From Marnyiella aurantia (GTDB lineage: Bacteria > Bacteroidota > Bacteroidia > Flavobacteriales > Weeksellaceae), in the NCBI RefSeq assembly GCF_014041915.1, contig NZ_CP059472.1, positions 124,001 through 188,000 of the forward strand: a stretch of 64,000 nt of DNA. The letters are read 5' to 3'. This document shows positions 10,412 to 19,888 of the stretch, in pieces. Each line of letters starts with the position of its first letter. Position 1 is the stretch's first letter. Position numbers and translations under genes: made by a program. The notes beneath the pieces were generated by a model. That model saw only the letters and a program-made list of their open reading frames with translations, ran no database searches and was not told where the DNA came from.

Positions 10412-10438
10412 TGAAAATCCACAATTCACAATAGAAAC

Positions 10439-10852
10439 TTACTCCGAAACTTTAGGCAAGCCTTTAGCCGGAGCACGTCCCGCTTCCAGGATAGGAAGAT
10501 TGGTTTCCGTTGGGATGTAAATTACAGTTTTATCGTTCAGGTTGTTTTGCTGCCTTACCCAGAGATACTGAATATACTTTTCAGACAGTGCACCGTTCTC
10601 AATTTTGATGGCGGCAGCGGCACCTTTGGCTCTTTCCACCTCGGCCATGGCATTCAGTTTTTCGGCTTCCAGGTTGGCTTTAGCCTCCTCAATTTTAATC
10701 CGCCGGTTCTGTTCGGCTTTTGCAAATTCGGCTTTTCCTTCCATTTCCTGCGACCATACGCGGTAGGTAGGGTAGCCATACAGCATGACCACCATAAAGA
10801 TCAGTCCAAGTACTGTAAGAACTATAATTCCCGTAATCGTTAGATTTTTCAT
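10439..10852 (-). CDS. membrane-anchored coiled-coil protein, band-7-like tail
   Basis: 137 residues: one N-terminal membrane helix (about 5-27), an Ala/Glu/Lys-rich coiled coil (about 38-85) and a tail reading LWVRQQNNLNDKTVIYIPTETNLPILEAGR. The coiled coil and the VIYIPT end resemble the C-terminal part of SPFH/band-7 proteins without the SPFH domain. The length is self-contained and the start ATG is clear, so it is more likely a short family than a fragment. Function unknown. It lies 67 nt downstream of ppx on the same strand. Confidence 0.72.
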   Translation of the reverse strand: MKNLTITGIIVLTVLGLIFMVVMLYGYPTYRVWSQEMEGKAEFAKAEQNRRIKIEEAKANLEAEKLNAMAEVERAKGAAAAIKIENGALSEKYIQYLWVRQQNNLNDKTVIYIPTETNLPILEAGRAPAKGLPKVSE

Positions 10853-10919
10853 AGTGTAGGTTTAGAAGTTGGTGTAAATTTTAAATATAATGAAAAAAGC
10901 CTGTTAACTCAAAATTAGG

Positions 10920-11807
10920 TTACCGGTTTTGCAGCAGACTGTCGTAAATATTATGAATTAGACCGTCGGCCACAGAAATCTTAGGCACAAAAATTTTTGA
11001 GATCTCCGACCACTGCATAATGTTGTTAAAGATTTCCAGTGCGGGCACAATAACGTCGGCACGGTCTTCACGCATCCCGAACTTCGTCATCCGTTCCGCC
11101 ACTGTAAGTTCGCTCAGTTCCTTATAATATTTCTTCAGATAGGAGGTGCTCATGGGCTTCCCATCCTTAGTCTTACTCATGGAAAATATCTTGTTAATGT
11201 TGCCTCCTGAGCCTATAGCGACTACAGGATCCTTGGAGTTAATATTCCTGCGGATTTCCTCCTTCATCTCTTTCCAGTGGTCCTCGGTAACCAGACCGTT
11301 CAGCAAACGTATAGTGCCGATGTTAAATGATTTCTTATACCTCATCTTCCCGTTTTCGTAGAAGGTCAGTTCTGTAGAACCTCCGCCCACGTCAATATAC
11401 AGATAGGCCGAATCTTCCGCCAGACCTTCGGCTACGTGATTTTCGTAAATCAGCGCCGCTTCTTCATCGCCGCTTATTATTTCAATCTTGATACCTGAGT
11501 TTTCGCGAACTGCTTCAATAATCTGCCTGCCGTTTGCAGCATCACGCATGGCACTGGTGGCGCAGGCCCGGTAATGTTCCACCTTATAAATCTTCATCAG
11601 ATCGCTGAAGACGCGCATACTGTCTACCACCATTTTCTCGCGTTCCGGACCTATTATACCGTGGCTGAATACGTCCATTCCTAACCGGAGAGGTATTCGC
11701 AGCAGGTTCAGCTTGGTAAATTCCGGCTTGCCAGGCGCGGTTTCGAGTACTTCATTAATAAGCAGGCGCGCGGCGTTGCTTCCTATGTCAATAGCGGCTA
11801 TTCTCAT
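10920..11807 (-). CDS. ppx: Ppx/GppA family exopolyphosphatase
   Basis: 295 residues of the short Ppx/GppA type. The ASKHA-fold motifs are visible: AAIDIGSNAARLLI at the N-terminus, CATSAMRDAANG (about 77-88), and YLYIDVGGGSTELTF (phosphate-binding glycines, about 137-151). A further AIGSGGNINKI completes the nucleotide/phosphate pocket. It degrades polyphosphate or pppGpp. It starts 4 nt after ppk1, so synthesis and hydrolysis of polyphosphate are encoded in one operon. Confidence 0.92.
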   Translation of the reverse strand: MRIAAIDIGSNAARLLINEVLETAPGKPEFTKLNLLRIPLRLGMDVFSHGIIGPEREKMVVDSMRVFSDLMKIYKVEHYRACATSAMRDAANGRQIIEAVRENSGIKIEIISGDEEAALIYENHVAEGLAEDSAYLYIDVGGGSTELTFYENGKMRYKKSFNIGTIRLLNGLVTEDHWKEMKEEIRRNINSKDPVVAIGSGGNINKIFSMSKTKDGKPMSTSYLKKYYKELSELTVAERMTKFGMREDRADVIVPALEIFNNIMQWSEISKIFVPKISVADGLIHNIYDSLLQNR

Positions 11808-11811
11808 TTTT

Positions 11812-13875
11812 TTAGGTGTTGTAGGTTTTTTGCTTCAGGTAACGGAAGGTTTCAATCTGAGACCTGATTTCCGTTCCGTCTTTCTTCACATATTCATTCC
11901 GCAGGTTCTTATCCAGAACGCGGGCTTTAATATTGTCACTCAGCTGAATATCCAGAAGATCTTTGATTTCTTTCTTAAGGTTTTTCTGGGTAATTTTTAC
12001 TGCCGCTTCAATACGGTAATCCAGATTCCGCGTCATCCAGTCAGCAGATGAGATATAAGTGTCTTCTGAACCCTTATTATAAAAATACATGACCCGTGCA
12101 TGCTCCAGATATTCATCCACAATACTTATAGCCTGAATTTTCTTCTTAAAATCCTTCTGATTCACAGCGCAGTATATTCCGCGGATAATAAGTTTTATGG
12201 TCACACCAGCTTTAGCGGCATCATACAGTTTCTGTATCAGGCCACGGTCACTGAGTGAATTGGATTTAATGATCATCTCGGCTTTGCGTCCGGCCCGCGC
12301 TTCCTCTATTTCCCGGTCTATATGCTGTTCAATTTTTTCACGCATAAATACCGGACACAACAGAAGCTTTTTGCAGGTTTCAAGTGCGGGCACAAAATCT
12401 TCCTTCGGTTTGCGCAAGACACTGAATACTTTATTCATATCAGCCATAACCGCACGGTCCGAAGTCATCAGTAAATGGTCCCCGTATATTCTGGCTGTTT
12501 TTTCGTTAAAGTTGCCTGTACTTATAAAACCGTACTGCAGGGTCTTGTTATGGACTCTTTTTTTAATGATGCAAAGCTTGGCGTGAACTTTCTTATCGGG
12601 GATTCCTACCAGGACCGTCACGCCTTCCTGTTCCAGCAGTTCCTTCCATTTCAGGTTGGATTCTTCGTCAAACCTGGCACGCAACTCCAGCATTACCGTA
12701 ACTTCCTTGCCGTTTCTTACTGCATTAATCAGCGCGTTAATGATCTTTGAACTGCTGGCCAGCCGGTAGGCCGTAATCTGAATGGATTTTACGTGCGGAT
12801 CCATAGCGGATTCTCGCAGAAGGTCAATAACGGGCGTATAACTGTGATATGGGAAGGTAAGCAGAACATCTGTCCTCAGGATGACATCAGTAACTCTTTC
12901 GCCGGCAAAAAGCGGATGCTCAAATGAAGTCCTTTCCTCAGGTTTTTTATAAGCGCCAAACACATCAGGAAAATCCATGAAGTGTTTGAAGTTGTGAATC
13001 TTGCCTCCCGGAATTATACTGTCCTTCTTGGTCAGATTCAGTTTTCTGATAAGAAATTCCAGGAGCGCTTTATCCATACTCCGGTCGAAACTGAAACGTG
13101 TAGGCTTCCCTTTGCGCCTGGACTTAATTCCTTTTTCGATTTTTTGGGCCAGAGTAGTACGGATGTCATTGTCAAGGTCAAACTCTGCGTCTTTGGTCAC
13201 CTTGAAACAGTGCGCTTCAAAATCATCATAACCAAAATAGGAAAAGATATGCGGCAGGTTAAAGGTGATTACATCTTCCAGCAGCATAACGTTCTTTTCA
13301 CCATCGCCCGGCAGGATGACAAACCGGCCCAGCACGCGGGAAGGAATCTCAATCATGGCAAATTTACATTCATACTGCCATTCCTTACGGCGCATTGCGA
13401 TGCCCAGATAGAGTGATTTGTCGCGCATATAAGGCAGAGGAGTATTTTCATGCAGCAGAATTGGGATTACATTACTCTCCACAACCTCATCAAAATATTC
13501 CCGGACGAAAGTTTCCTGCTGGGGTGTCAGCTTTTTTGGCGTCCGGATAAAAACTTTCTGCTCTTCCATTTCTGCCTGGATTTTCTTCCAGGTTTTATCG
13601 AATGCCAGCTGTTGCCTGATTACAATTTCATTGATGTTCTGAAGGATCTTGCTGGGTGGCTGGTAAAAGGACTCGGTAATGAATTTTTGTTTAAAATCCA
13701 TGGCCCGTTTCAGTCCTGCGACACGCACGCGGAAAAACTCGTCCAGATTATTGGAAAATATACCGATAAACCGGATACGCAGATGCAGCGGCACCTGCCC
13801 GTCCATCGCTTCCTGCAGGACACGCTCATTAAAGGCAAGCCAGGTAATGTCTCTCGGATTGAACTGATTCGCCAT
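11812..13875 (-). CDS. ppk1: polyphosphate kinase 1
   Basis: 687 residues, normal for PPK1. The N-terminal FNPRDITWLAFNERVLQEA and SNNLDEFFRVRVAGL are family hallmarks. The autophosphorylated histidine is His431 in DKKVHAKLC (E. coli His435) and the second catalytic His592 lies in LEHARVMYFYNKGSEDTYISS. It makes polyphosphate from ATP at the inner membrane. A minus-strand TATTTTTG box at 13896-13903, about 20 nt upstream of the ATG, is a likely -7 element. First gene of the ppk1-ppx operon. Confidence 0.96.
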   Translation of the reverse strand: MANQFNPRDITWLAFNERVLQEAMDGQVPLHLRIRFIGIFSNNLDEFFRVRVAGLKRAMDFKQKFITESFYQPPSKILQNINEIVIRQQLAFDKTWKKIQAEMEEQKVFIRTPKKLTPQQETFVREYFDEVVESNVIPILLHENTPLPYMRDKSLYLGIAMRRKEWQYECKFAMIEIPSRVLGRFVILPGDGEKNVMLLEDVITFNLPHIFSYFGYDDFEAHCFKVTKDAEFDLDNDIRTTLAQKIEKGIKSRRKGKPTRFSFDRSMDKALLEFLIRKLNLTKKDSIIPGGKIHNFKHFMDFPDVFGAYKKPEERTSFEHPLFAGERVTDVILRTDVLLTFPYHSYTPVIDLLRESAMDPHVKSIQITAYRLASSSKIINALINAVRNGKEVTVMLELRARFDEESNLKWKELLEQEGVTVLVGIPDKKVHAKLCIIKKRVHNKTLQYGFISTGNFNEKTARIYGDHLLMTSDRAVMADMNKVFSVLRKPKEDFVPALETCKKLLLCPVFMREKIEQHIDREIEEARAGRKAEMIIKSNSLSDRGLIQKLYDAAKAGVTIKLIIRGIYCAVNQKDFKKKIQAISIVDEYLEHARVMYFYNKGSEDTYISSADWMTRNLDYRIEAAVKITQKNLKKEIKDLLDIQLSDNIKARVLDKNLRNEYVKKDGTEIRSQIETFRYLKQKTYNT

Positions 13876-14045
13876 TCTATAAATTTCTTTTGTTTCAAAA
13901 ATAGCAAAATCCGCGTAGTGACCCTATTAAATTAGCATAAACTCACATTTAGGAAGGAGTTTTCTGTTACCGTTATCCAGAAAAGCCGGCGCGCTTTTTC
14001 GGTTCGGGATATAATTAATAAATTTACCTTTTTCAAAATTAGAAT

Positions 14046-16040
14046 ATGAAACTGAAACATACCGTACTGGCGCTGGCCGCTCCTTTTCTTATGAACGCAC
14101 AGCAAGTGATGACCCCCGAAACTTTATGGACTCTTAATAAGCTAGCCGTAACTGCTGTCTCCCCGGATCAGTCTTCACTGATTTACAGTGTAGGCAAAAC
14201 CGACCTTAAAACCGAAAAGAACAATAAAACCAACTACTTCCTCAACATCAGCAACAATGCTGCTACTGCGCTGGATCTAGGTAAGAAAAGCCTGATCCAG
14301 TGGGATAAGAACGGTCTTTATGCTCAGGAAGGCGATAAAATCTATGCTTCCAAAGACGCCGGCAAAACGTGGACGGATTTTTACACTCTTGCAAATGCTG
14401 ACAATGTAGTGATCTCGCCAGACGGTAAGAAAATAGCTTTCAGCCGTGAAGTGCTGGTGGAAAAAGTATTGGGAAAAGACAAATATTCTGATGTTCCCAA
14501 AACTACGGCACATATTTACACAGACCTGAATCACCGTCACTGGGACTATTTCAGCGAAGGGAAATACAACCATGTTTTTGTAGTAAATGTTTCTGATAAA
14601 GCGGATCAGGCAAAAGATTTACTTGAAGGCAAGCCATGGGATTCTCCGCAGCGGCCTTTCGGCGGTGCCGAGGATTTCATCTGGAGTCCGGACTCGTCGC
14701 AGCTCCTGTATGTGACCAAGCCTTTAAGCGGTGCCGAATACGCACAGTCTACCAATACTGATATTTTCGCTTACGATCTTGCCACAGGTGTAACCAGAAA
14801 CCTTACGGAAGGTAATAAGGGGTACGATGTAGCTCCGAAATTTTCGCCGGACGGGAAATCTCTTTTGTGGCTTTCTATGGAAAGAGATGGCTACGAGGCC
14901 GATAAAAATAATATCAAGGTCATGGACTGGAAGTCCGGAAAGACGGACAACCTAACCAAAAACTGGGACGAAAGTGTAGTGGGAGAGGTCTTCTGGGCAA
15001 AAGACTCAAAGACGGTTTATTTTACGACTGCTTACCGCGGTACACGTCAACTGTTTTCATTGAATCCGAAAACTTCAAAAGTACAGCAGGTTACAAAAGG
15101 AAATCATGACGTGAACAGCATCTATGCACAGAACAAAAATTCCCTGTTGGTTTCAAAGGTGGATATTAACCATAATGCTGATCTGTTTTCGGTAGACTTG
15201 AAATCCGGCGCCATGGCACAGGTTACTAAGGTCAATGAGGAAAATTATGCTAAGATTACGCCCGGAAAGTCGGAACTTCATATGGTTAAAACCACCGATG
15301 GCAAGGAGATGGGTGTATGGATTCATTACCCGCCTAACTTTGACGCCAGCAAAAAATATCCGACACTGCTGTACTGCCAGGGTGGTCCACAGTCTGCACT
15401 TACACAGTACTTCAGCACGCGCTGGAATTTTGCACTGATGGCCGCTAACGGTTATATCGTAGTGGCTCCAAACCGCCGCGGAATGCCGGGCTGGGGAACG
15501 CAATGGAACGAGCAGATCTCCAAAGACTGGGGTGGGCAGGTAATGCAGGACTATCTGGCAGCTACAGACTACGCAAATGCACTTCCTTATGTGGATGAAA
15601 ACCGGGTGGGTGCTGTAGGGGCAAGTTATGGAGGCTACAGTGTATTTATGCTGGCCGGTATGCATCAAAACCGATTCAAGACCTTCATCGCACACGACGG
15701 TCTGTTCGATATGAAATCCTGGTACGGCACAACAGAGGAACTTTTCTTTGCTAACTGGGACCTCGGAACGCCTACAGACAGTCCTTTGCCAAAAGCTTAC
15801 AACGAATTCAACCCGTCTAATTTTGTGGACAAATGGAACAGACCGATTATGATCATTCAGGGTGGTTTGGATTACCGCGTAGGATATGAACAGGGCCAAC
15901 AGGCCTTCCAGGCGGCAAAACTTCATGGACTTAAAAGCAAGTTTGTATATTTCCCGAATGAAAACCACTGGGTACTGAATCCTCACAACGCATTGGTATG
16001 GCAGCGTGAATTCTTTGAGTGGCTGAAGGAGACGCTTTAG
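14046..16040 (+). CDS. secreted S9-family prolyl oligopeptidase-like peptidase
   Basis: 664 residues with a signal peptide (MKLKHTVLALAAPFLMNAQ). The N-terminal half is a WD40/PD40-like propeller (repeats such as SPDGKKIAFS, SPDSSQLLYV, SPDGKSLLWLS). The C-terminal alpha/beta hydrolase has Ser527 in GASYGGY, Asp609 in GGLDYRV and His641 in NENHW. This is the layout of dipeptidyl aminopeptidase/acylaminoacyl peptidases of family S9. It probably takes dipeptides or modified residues off peptides in the periplasm. Monocistronic, ended by the hairpin at 16063. Confidence 0.93.
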   Translation: MKLKHTVLALAAPFLMNAQQVMTPETLWTLNKLAVTAVSPDQSSLIYSVGKTDLKTEKNNKTNYFLNISNNAATALDLGKKSLIQWDKNGLYAQEGDKIYASKDAGKTWTDFYTLANADNVVISPDGKKIAFSREVLVEKVLGKDKYSDVPKTTAHIYTDLNHRHWDYFSEGKYNHVFVVNVSDKADQAKDLLEGKPWDSPQRPFGGAEDFIWSPDSSQLLYVTKPLSGAEYAQSTNTDIFAYDLATGVTRNLTEGNKGYDVAPKFSPDGKSLLWLSMERDGYEADKNNIKVMDWKSGKTDNLTKNWDESVVGEVFWAKDSKTVYFTTAYRGTRQLFSLNPKTSKVQQVTKGNHDVNSIYAQNKNSLLVSKVDINHNADLFSVDLKSGAMAQVTKVNEENYAKITPGKSELHMVKTTDGKEMGVWIHYPPNFDASKKYPTLLYCQGGPQSALTQYFSTRWNFALMAANGYIVVAPNRRGMPGWGTQWNEQISKDWGGQVMQDYLAATDYANALPYVDENRVGAVGASYGGYSVFMLAGMHQNRFKTFIAHDGLFDMKSWYGTTEELFFANWDLGTPTDSPLPKAYNEFNPSNFVDKWNRPIMIIQGGLDYRVGYEQGQQAFQAAKLHGLKSKFVYFPNENHWVLNPHNALVWQREFFEWLKETL

Positions 16041-16062
16041 TGCATTGATACTATAAATAAGA

Positions 16063-16085
16063 AGGCTTCCGTATCGCGGAAGCCT
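16063..16085. terminator. shared terminator between convergent genes
   Basis: AGGCTTCCG and CGGAAGCCT form a 9-bp stem with a 5-nt loop between the S9 peptidase (+) and the lipoprotein gene (-), with T-rich sequence on both sides. Confidence 0.75.
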
Positions 16086-16127
16086 ACTTTATTTAATTTA
16101 GAACAGCTAATTGAATTGCTTTAATTC

Positions 16128-16676
16128 TTACAGCTGTACCTTGGCCTTAAAACTTGAGTTCATTGTGAGTGTTATGAGATCCAGGGTTGGTGCGCTGGCC
16201 ATTATTTCCACAATCAGTGAGTTTTGAGTAGTTTGAAAATAGGGAAGCAGTTCCTGATCCACCACTGTAAAAGTGATGATATCGGGGTTGGTATTGTTAT
16301 AAGCAGTGGCAATAAGCACGTCCGGCTGATTTGGGGCTCGCAGATAAATTCTGGCATTTTTTATGGCATCCAGCTTTGCACCTGCCTGTGAACTTACATA
16401 CACCATTTCCAAAGTGTTCATCTTTACCGACTTAATATTGTTAATTGATTGACTGGGAGAAATTTCCTTGATTTTCTGGTCCAGATCAATGTTCATGTCA
16501 ATGGGTGGAGTAGTAGTGTATGTGGTACTGCTTACCGCGGCAAAAGGTACGGTTACTGTGGCAGAAAATGGCGCGTCAAACGGCGGAATAGCATCCAGGA
16601 CTGAATTAATGATGTCGCGGCAACTGTACAGGAGGAACATGCTCATTACGGTGAAAACAAGGGTCAACTTTTTCAT
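16128..16676 (-). CDS. lipoprotein of unknown function
   Basis: 182 residues. The start MKKLTLVFTVMSMFLLYSC is a lipoprotein signal with Cys19. The rest is Thr/Ile/Val-rich and probably one beta-sandwich (ATVTVPFAAVSSTTYTTTPP, IYLRAPNQPDVLIATAYN). I do not recognise a family. It is divergent from the glycosylase gene at 16759. Confidence 0.75.
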   Translation of the reverse strand: MKKLTLVFTVMSMFLLYSCRDIINSVLDAIPPFDAPFSATVTVPFAAVSSTTYTTTPPIDMNIDLDQKIKEISPSQSINNIKSVKMNTLEMVYVSSQAGAKLDAIKNARIYLRAPNQPDVLIATAYNNTNPDIITFTVVDQELLPYFQTTQNSLIVEIMASAPTLDLITLTMNSSFKAKVQL

Positions 16677-16758
16677 AATTCTTCTTTTTGTTATTTTTAC
16701 TGCTGCATTTATTATTCCAACTTAATTCCGGCAGTTCAAACTGCTTAAAAACCGATTG

Positions 16759-17247
16759 ATGACCATTCGAATAGCCTCATTTCCGCCCATCATATCCGAA
16801 ACTTCAGAAATATTGATTTTAGGTTCTGTTCCCGGAGTCCGTTCGCTGAAAGCACAGGAATACTATGCACATCCGCAGAATCACTTTTGGAAAATTGTCT
16901 TTCAATTATTCGGCGGCGAATTTACGCCAAATTATGCGCAAAAGCTTGATTTTTTGACAGATAATAAAATTGCACTGTGGGATGTGATTGAAACCTGCGA
17001 ACGGAAAGGCAGTCTGGATACTGAAATCCGAAATGAGGAAAGCAATGATATTCCAGCACTGTTAGCTGAGTTTCCAAATATCAAAGCTGTGTTCTGCAAT
17101 GGTCAGAAAGCGCACAAAAACCTTTTAAAGATGGTGGGCAAAGATTATGATCTTCCTATCTTTGTACTTCCCTCCACAAGTCCATTGCATACCATCGGAT
17201 TCGAGAAAAAACTTGAAGCGTGGACTCTCATCAAAGATTATGTTTAA
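16759..17247 (+). CDS. hypoxanthine/uracil-DNA glycosylase family protein
   Basis: ATG at 16759 is preferred over an upstream TTG. The 162 residues show ILILGSVPGVRSLKAQEYYAHPQNHFWKI, the active-site region of the UDG superfamily branch that removes deoxyinosine (hypoxanthine), with the catalytic-type Asn in PQNHFW, and a C-terminal LPSTSPLHT motif matching the LPSTSPA of this group. It is a base-excision repair enzyme. Its last codons overlap the start of the next gene by 8 nt. Confidence 0.82.
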   Translation: MTIRIASFPPIISETSEILILGSVPGVRSLKAQEYYAHPQNHFWKIVFQLFGGEFTPNYAQKLDFLTDNKIALWDVIETCERKGSLDTEIRNEESNDIPALLAEFPNIKAVFCNGQKAHKNLLKMVGKDYDLPIFVLPSTSPLHTIGFEKKLEAWTLIKDYV

Positions 17248-17938
17248 ATTCACAACCTCGCTTTCAGCAATTTCTTTGGCCCGAAAAACCTTCACGACTG
17301 TATTTGTACTGCTGGCAATTTCCGTGACGGCGCAGCGCAAGTATCATTTTAACTACCACTCAGTTTATGAAACATCAGATAAGGCAACAGCGGCCACGTC
17401 TGCTGAAACCTGGGTTTATGATAATTCTGCGGATCCTTCCTATCTACTAATATTATATCCAAATGAAGCACGTATCAAAGATGAGCGTACCGATGAACTT
17501 CATTATTTTAAAATTATAAATGAGCAGGACAGCATTCACTATCAGTATGATTACAGTTTGAAGATCAATTTTGCTACGCCTTTTAAAATGAATTCCATCC
17601 AGGTGAAAAGATTTACTGATGTTGATTACGAAATTTCTTATATAAAGAAAAATGAAAAGGCAGAACTGAATGAAAAAATACAGCTTTGCCTGCAGGATTC
17701 TGAGGACGATTTGCTTTACAGTACAGTTTCAGGACAGAATAATGGTGAAATGAAAGTTCTGCTGGACCGTCTGAAATCTCAGCTGCCCGCAGGCAGAAAG
17801 TTCTATATTGCAGATCTTGCCCATCATTCGGGCAGGTATACTCGCCATTACCGACGGACCTCTATCCGGCCGGTAGAGTTGATGCTAACTGTACCTGAAA
17901 AGGTGGTTTACAAAAATTCGTTCCTGAAAAAGAAGTAA
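17240..17938 (+). CDS. secreted protein, tandem family copy 1
   Basis: The start ATG at 17240 overlaps the stop of the glycosylase gene; an upstream in-frame extension would lie inside that gene and is rejected. The 232 residues have a signal region (FTTVFVLLAISVTAQ) and beta-rich body (LHYFKIINEQDSIHYQYDY) ending in a basic tail. It shares layout and short motifs (LHYF.I, a late basic patch, VELMLTVPE versus VNIDLAVPQ) with the next gene, so the pair look like diverged duplicates. No domain recognised. Confidence 0.75.
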   Translation: MFKFTTSLSAISLARKTFTTVFVLLAISVTAQRKYHFNYHSVYETSDKATAATSAETWVYDNSADPSYLLILYPNEARIKDERTDELHYFKIINEQDSIHYQYDYSLKINFATPFKMNSIQVKRFTDVDYEISYIKKNEKAELNEKIQLCLQDSEDDLLYSTVSGQNNGEMKVLLDRLKSQLPAGRKFYIADLAHHSGRYTRHYRRTSIRPVELMLTVPEKVVYKNSFLKKK

Positions 17939-17971
17939 TTATAAACACTTTCAATTATATAAACATCTTCA

Positions 17972-18649
17972 ATGAAACAAATCCTAATTTCCTGCCTGAT
18001 CTCTATCCCCGTAATTACCCTGGCACAATACAGATCATTTGATTTTTTTCAGGAAAGCAGCATTATACACAGCAAGGGCCGGCAAAAACAGGAAATTATC
18101 AAACAATACCGCCTCGTCAATTCTATAAGCGGTGACCAATTGCCCCTTCAGAAGACCGGCGGGAAATATATTGCATCACTTTATGATCCGGTTGCGGGAC
18201 TGCTTCATTATTTCAACATTTACAATACAGACACCAGTTCCGTTGCGGAATACGCTAATTCCTACGTCCATACGGCTGCTACTTCAATACAGACCAGTGC
18301 ACCGGCTTCCGCATTGCATACAGTTGCTACCCCAACCGCGCCACTGGAATACGAATTAAAAGTATATACTCACGCAGCGGATACCAAAACCGACTATATT
18401 TTTCAGGTTAAACTGGATAAAGCGAAGTATAATGACCTTGGAACAACGGTGGATAATCCATCGGTGCAGAATGCAGTAAGAAATGCGCTTACTGCAGAAT
18501 TGGAAGATGCTGCGTGCTGTCACCGTATTATTGGTTATAAAGCACAGCGCCGAAAAGGTTCTTATGTGGTGGAATATAAGATACAGAAAAGTACACCGGT
18601 TAATATTGATCTCGCGGTTCCGCAGGCTCTGCGTTTGCAATCAAAATAG
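17972..18649 (+). CDS. secreted protein, tandem family copy 2
   Basis: 225 residues with signal peptide MKQILISCLISIPVITLAQ. Body contains LLHYFNIYNTDTSS, a Thr/Ala/Pro-rich linker (about 100-125) and a C-terminal half ending STPVNIDLAVPQALRL. It resembles the preceding gene, 33 nt upstream, and forms an operon with it and the glycosylase. Function unknown. Confidence 0.75.
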   Translation: MKQILISCLISIPVITLAQYRSFDFFQESSIIHSKGRQKQEIIKQYRLVNSISGDQLPLQKTGGKYIASLYDPVAGLLHYFNIYNTDTSSVAEYANSYVHTAATSIQTSAPASALHTVATPTAPLEYELKVYTHAADTKTDYIFQVKLDKAKYNDLGTTVDNPSVQNAVRNALTAELEDAACCHRIIGYKAQRRKGSYVVEYKIQKSTPVNIDLAVPQALRLQSK

Positions 18650-18688
18650 CTGGAGTAATGTATTGATTATCAAGTAGAAAGCATTTTA

Positions 18689-18720
18689 CTTGACTTTCGC
18701 CTTTTTACGCCGTATCTTTG
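18689..18720 (+). promoter_or_regulatory. promoter of queA
   Basis: CTTG (18689-18692) and TATCTTTG (18713-18720) are 20 nt apart, fitting the Bacteroidota consensus. The queA ATG is 33 nt downstream. Confidence 0.7.
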
Positions 18721-18752
18721 CAGATTAAATTTTAATAAAATCCGTAAATTTT

Positions 18753-19802
18753 ATGAAGACATCAGACTTTAATTTCCACTTGCCGGAAGAACTTCTGGCA
18801 GAACATCCTGCAGAACACCGTGACGAAGCCAAGCTTATGGTACTGGACCGTAAGACGCAAACTATCGAGCACAAGCTGTTCAAAGATGTTGTGGATTATT
18901 TTGATGAAAAAGACCTGTTCATTTTTAATAATACAAAAGTTTTCCCGGCACGTCTATATGGCAACAAGGAGAAAACAGGAGCCAAAATTGAGGTTTTCCT
19001 GCTCAGAGAACTGGATAAGGAAACCCGTGTTTGGGATGTACTTGTAGATCCAGCCAGAAAGATCAGGATTGGTAATAAACTTTTCTTTACTGAAGACGAA
19101 GCTTTGGTAGCCGAAGTTATAGACAATACAACTTCCAGAGGCCGGACACTTCGATTTCTTTATGACGGATCCTACGAAGAGTTCCGCGCAAAACTGAAAG
19201 AACTGGGTGAAACACCACTTCCAAAATACATCAAGAGAGAAGTACAGCCGGAAGATGCCGAACGTTATCAAACCATCTATGCCAAGCATGAAGGTGCTGT
19301 AGCCGCGCCAACCGCAGGTCTTCACTTTTCCAGGCATCTGATGAAGAAGCTGGAGATTAAAGGAATCGATTTCGCTGAAGTTACACTTCATGTAGGCCTG
19401 GGAACCTTTAACCCAATCGAGGTTGAGGATTTAAGCAAGCACAAAATGGAATCTGAAGAAGCCATCATTGACCAGCTTAATGCTGATATCATCAATAAGG
19501 CTGTAGAAGAGGGCAGAAGAGTTTGCGCCGTAGGTACAACTACAATGCGTGCTCTGGAAACTTCCGTATCTTCAAACAAAAAGATCGGACCGTACCAGGG
19601 ATGGACCAATAAATTCATCTTCCCACCGCATGAGTTCGGTGTTGCCAATGCAATGATTACGAACTTCCATACGCCAAAATCTACTTTGCTAATGATGATT
19701 GCAGCCTTCGCAGGTAAAGATTTCCTGATGCACGCATACGAAGAAGCCATTAAAAACGAGTATAAATTCTACTCCTACGGCGACGCAATGCTTATCCTTT
19801 AA
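18753..19802 (+). CDS. queA: tRNA preQ1(34) S-adenosylmethionine ribosyltransferase-isomerase
   Basis: 349 residues, family length. Start [33 protein letters not shown], then [49 protein letters not shown] and [17 protein letters not shown] are the standard QueA blocks. It transfers the ribosyl part of SAM to preQ1 in tRNA, giving epoxyqueuosine. Its stop is directly followed by the left repeat of the four-helix-bundle cassette. Confidence 0.96.
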   Translation: MKTSDFNFHLPEELLAEHPAEHRDEAKLMVLDRKTQTIEHKLFKDVVDYFDEKDLFIFNNTKVFPARLYGNKEKTGAKIEVFLLRELDKETRVWDVLVDPARKIRIGNKLFFTEDEALVAEVIDNTTSRGRTLRFLYDGSYEEFRAKLKELGETPLPKYIKREVQPEDAERYQTIYAKHEGAVAAPTAGLHFSRHLMKKLEIKGIDFAEVTLHVGLGTFNPIEVEDLSKHKMESEEAIIDQLNADIINKAVEEGRRVCAVGTTTMRALETSVSSNKKIGPYQGWTNKFIFPPHEFGVANAMITNFHTPKSTLLMMIAAFAGKDFLMHAYEEAIKNEYKFYSYGDAMLIL

Positions 19803-19818
19803 GAGCAAAGGAAAAAGT
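19801..19818. repeat. cassette 1, left inverted repeat
   Basis: AAGAGCAAAGGAAAAAGT, beginning within the queA stop codon, matches 15 of 18 positions of the reverse complement of 20250-20267. Confidence 0.5.
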
Positions 19819-19888
19819 AAAAAGTAATAGGTGCCATGTGCAGTGGTGGTATTTTGGAGATTTAGTTTAAAATTGAATTTTTAGAATC

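Larger units (their letters stand above)
9766..10438. other. gene-free spacer with several repeat scraps
   Basis: 673 bp with no convincing gene. Contents: a possible hairpin with AAGCAGTTTTTTAGAAGGACTGCTT near 9920-9950; a CTTTGTG-type repeat at 10054-10098; and a simple-sequence block ATCCAAAATCCAAAATTG at 10395-10435 that is identical over 17 nt to a repeat bordering a four-helix-bundle gene at 49 kb. Confidence 0.55.

Noticed and set aside
15153-15986. 277-codon minus-strand ORF
   Set aside because: It lies opposite the catalytic domain of the S9 peptidase and has no recognisable motifs.
17147-17239. Upstream extension of the secreted protein at 17240
   Set aside because: It would overlap the glycosylase gene by about 100 nt and would bury the signal peptide.
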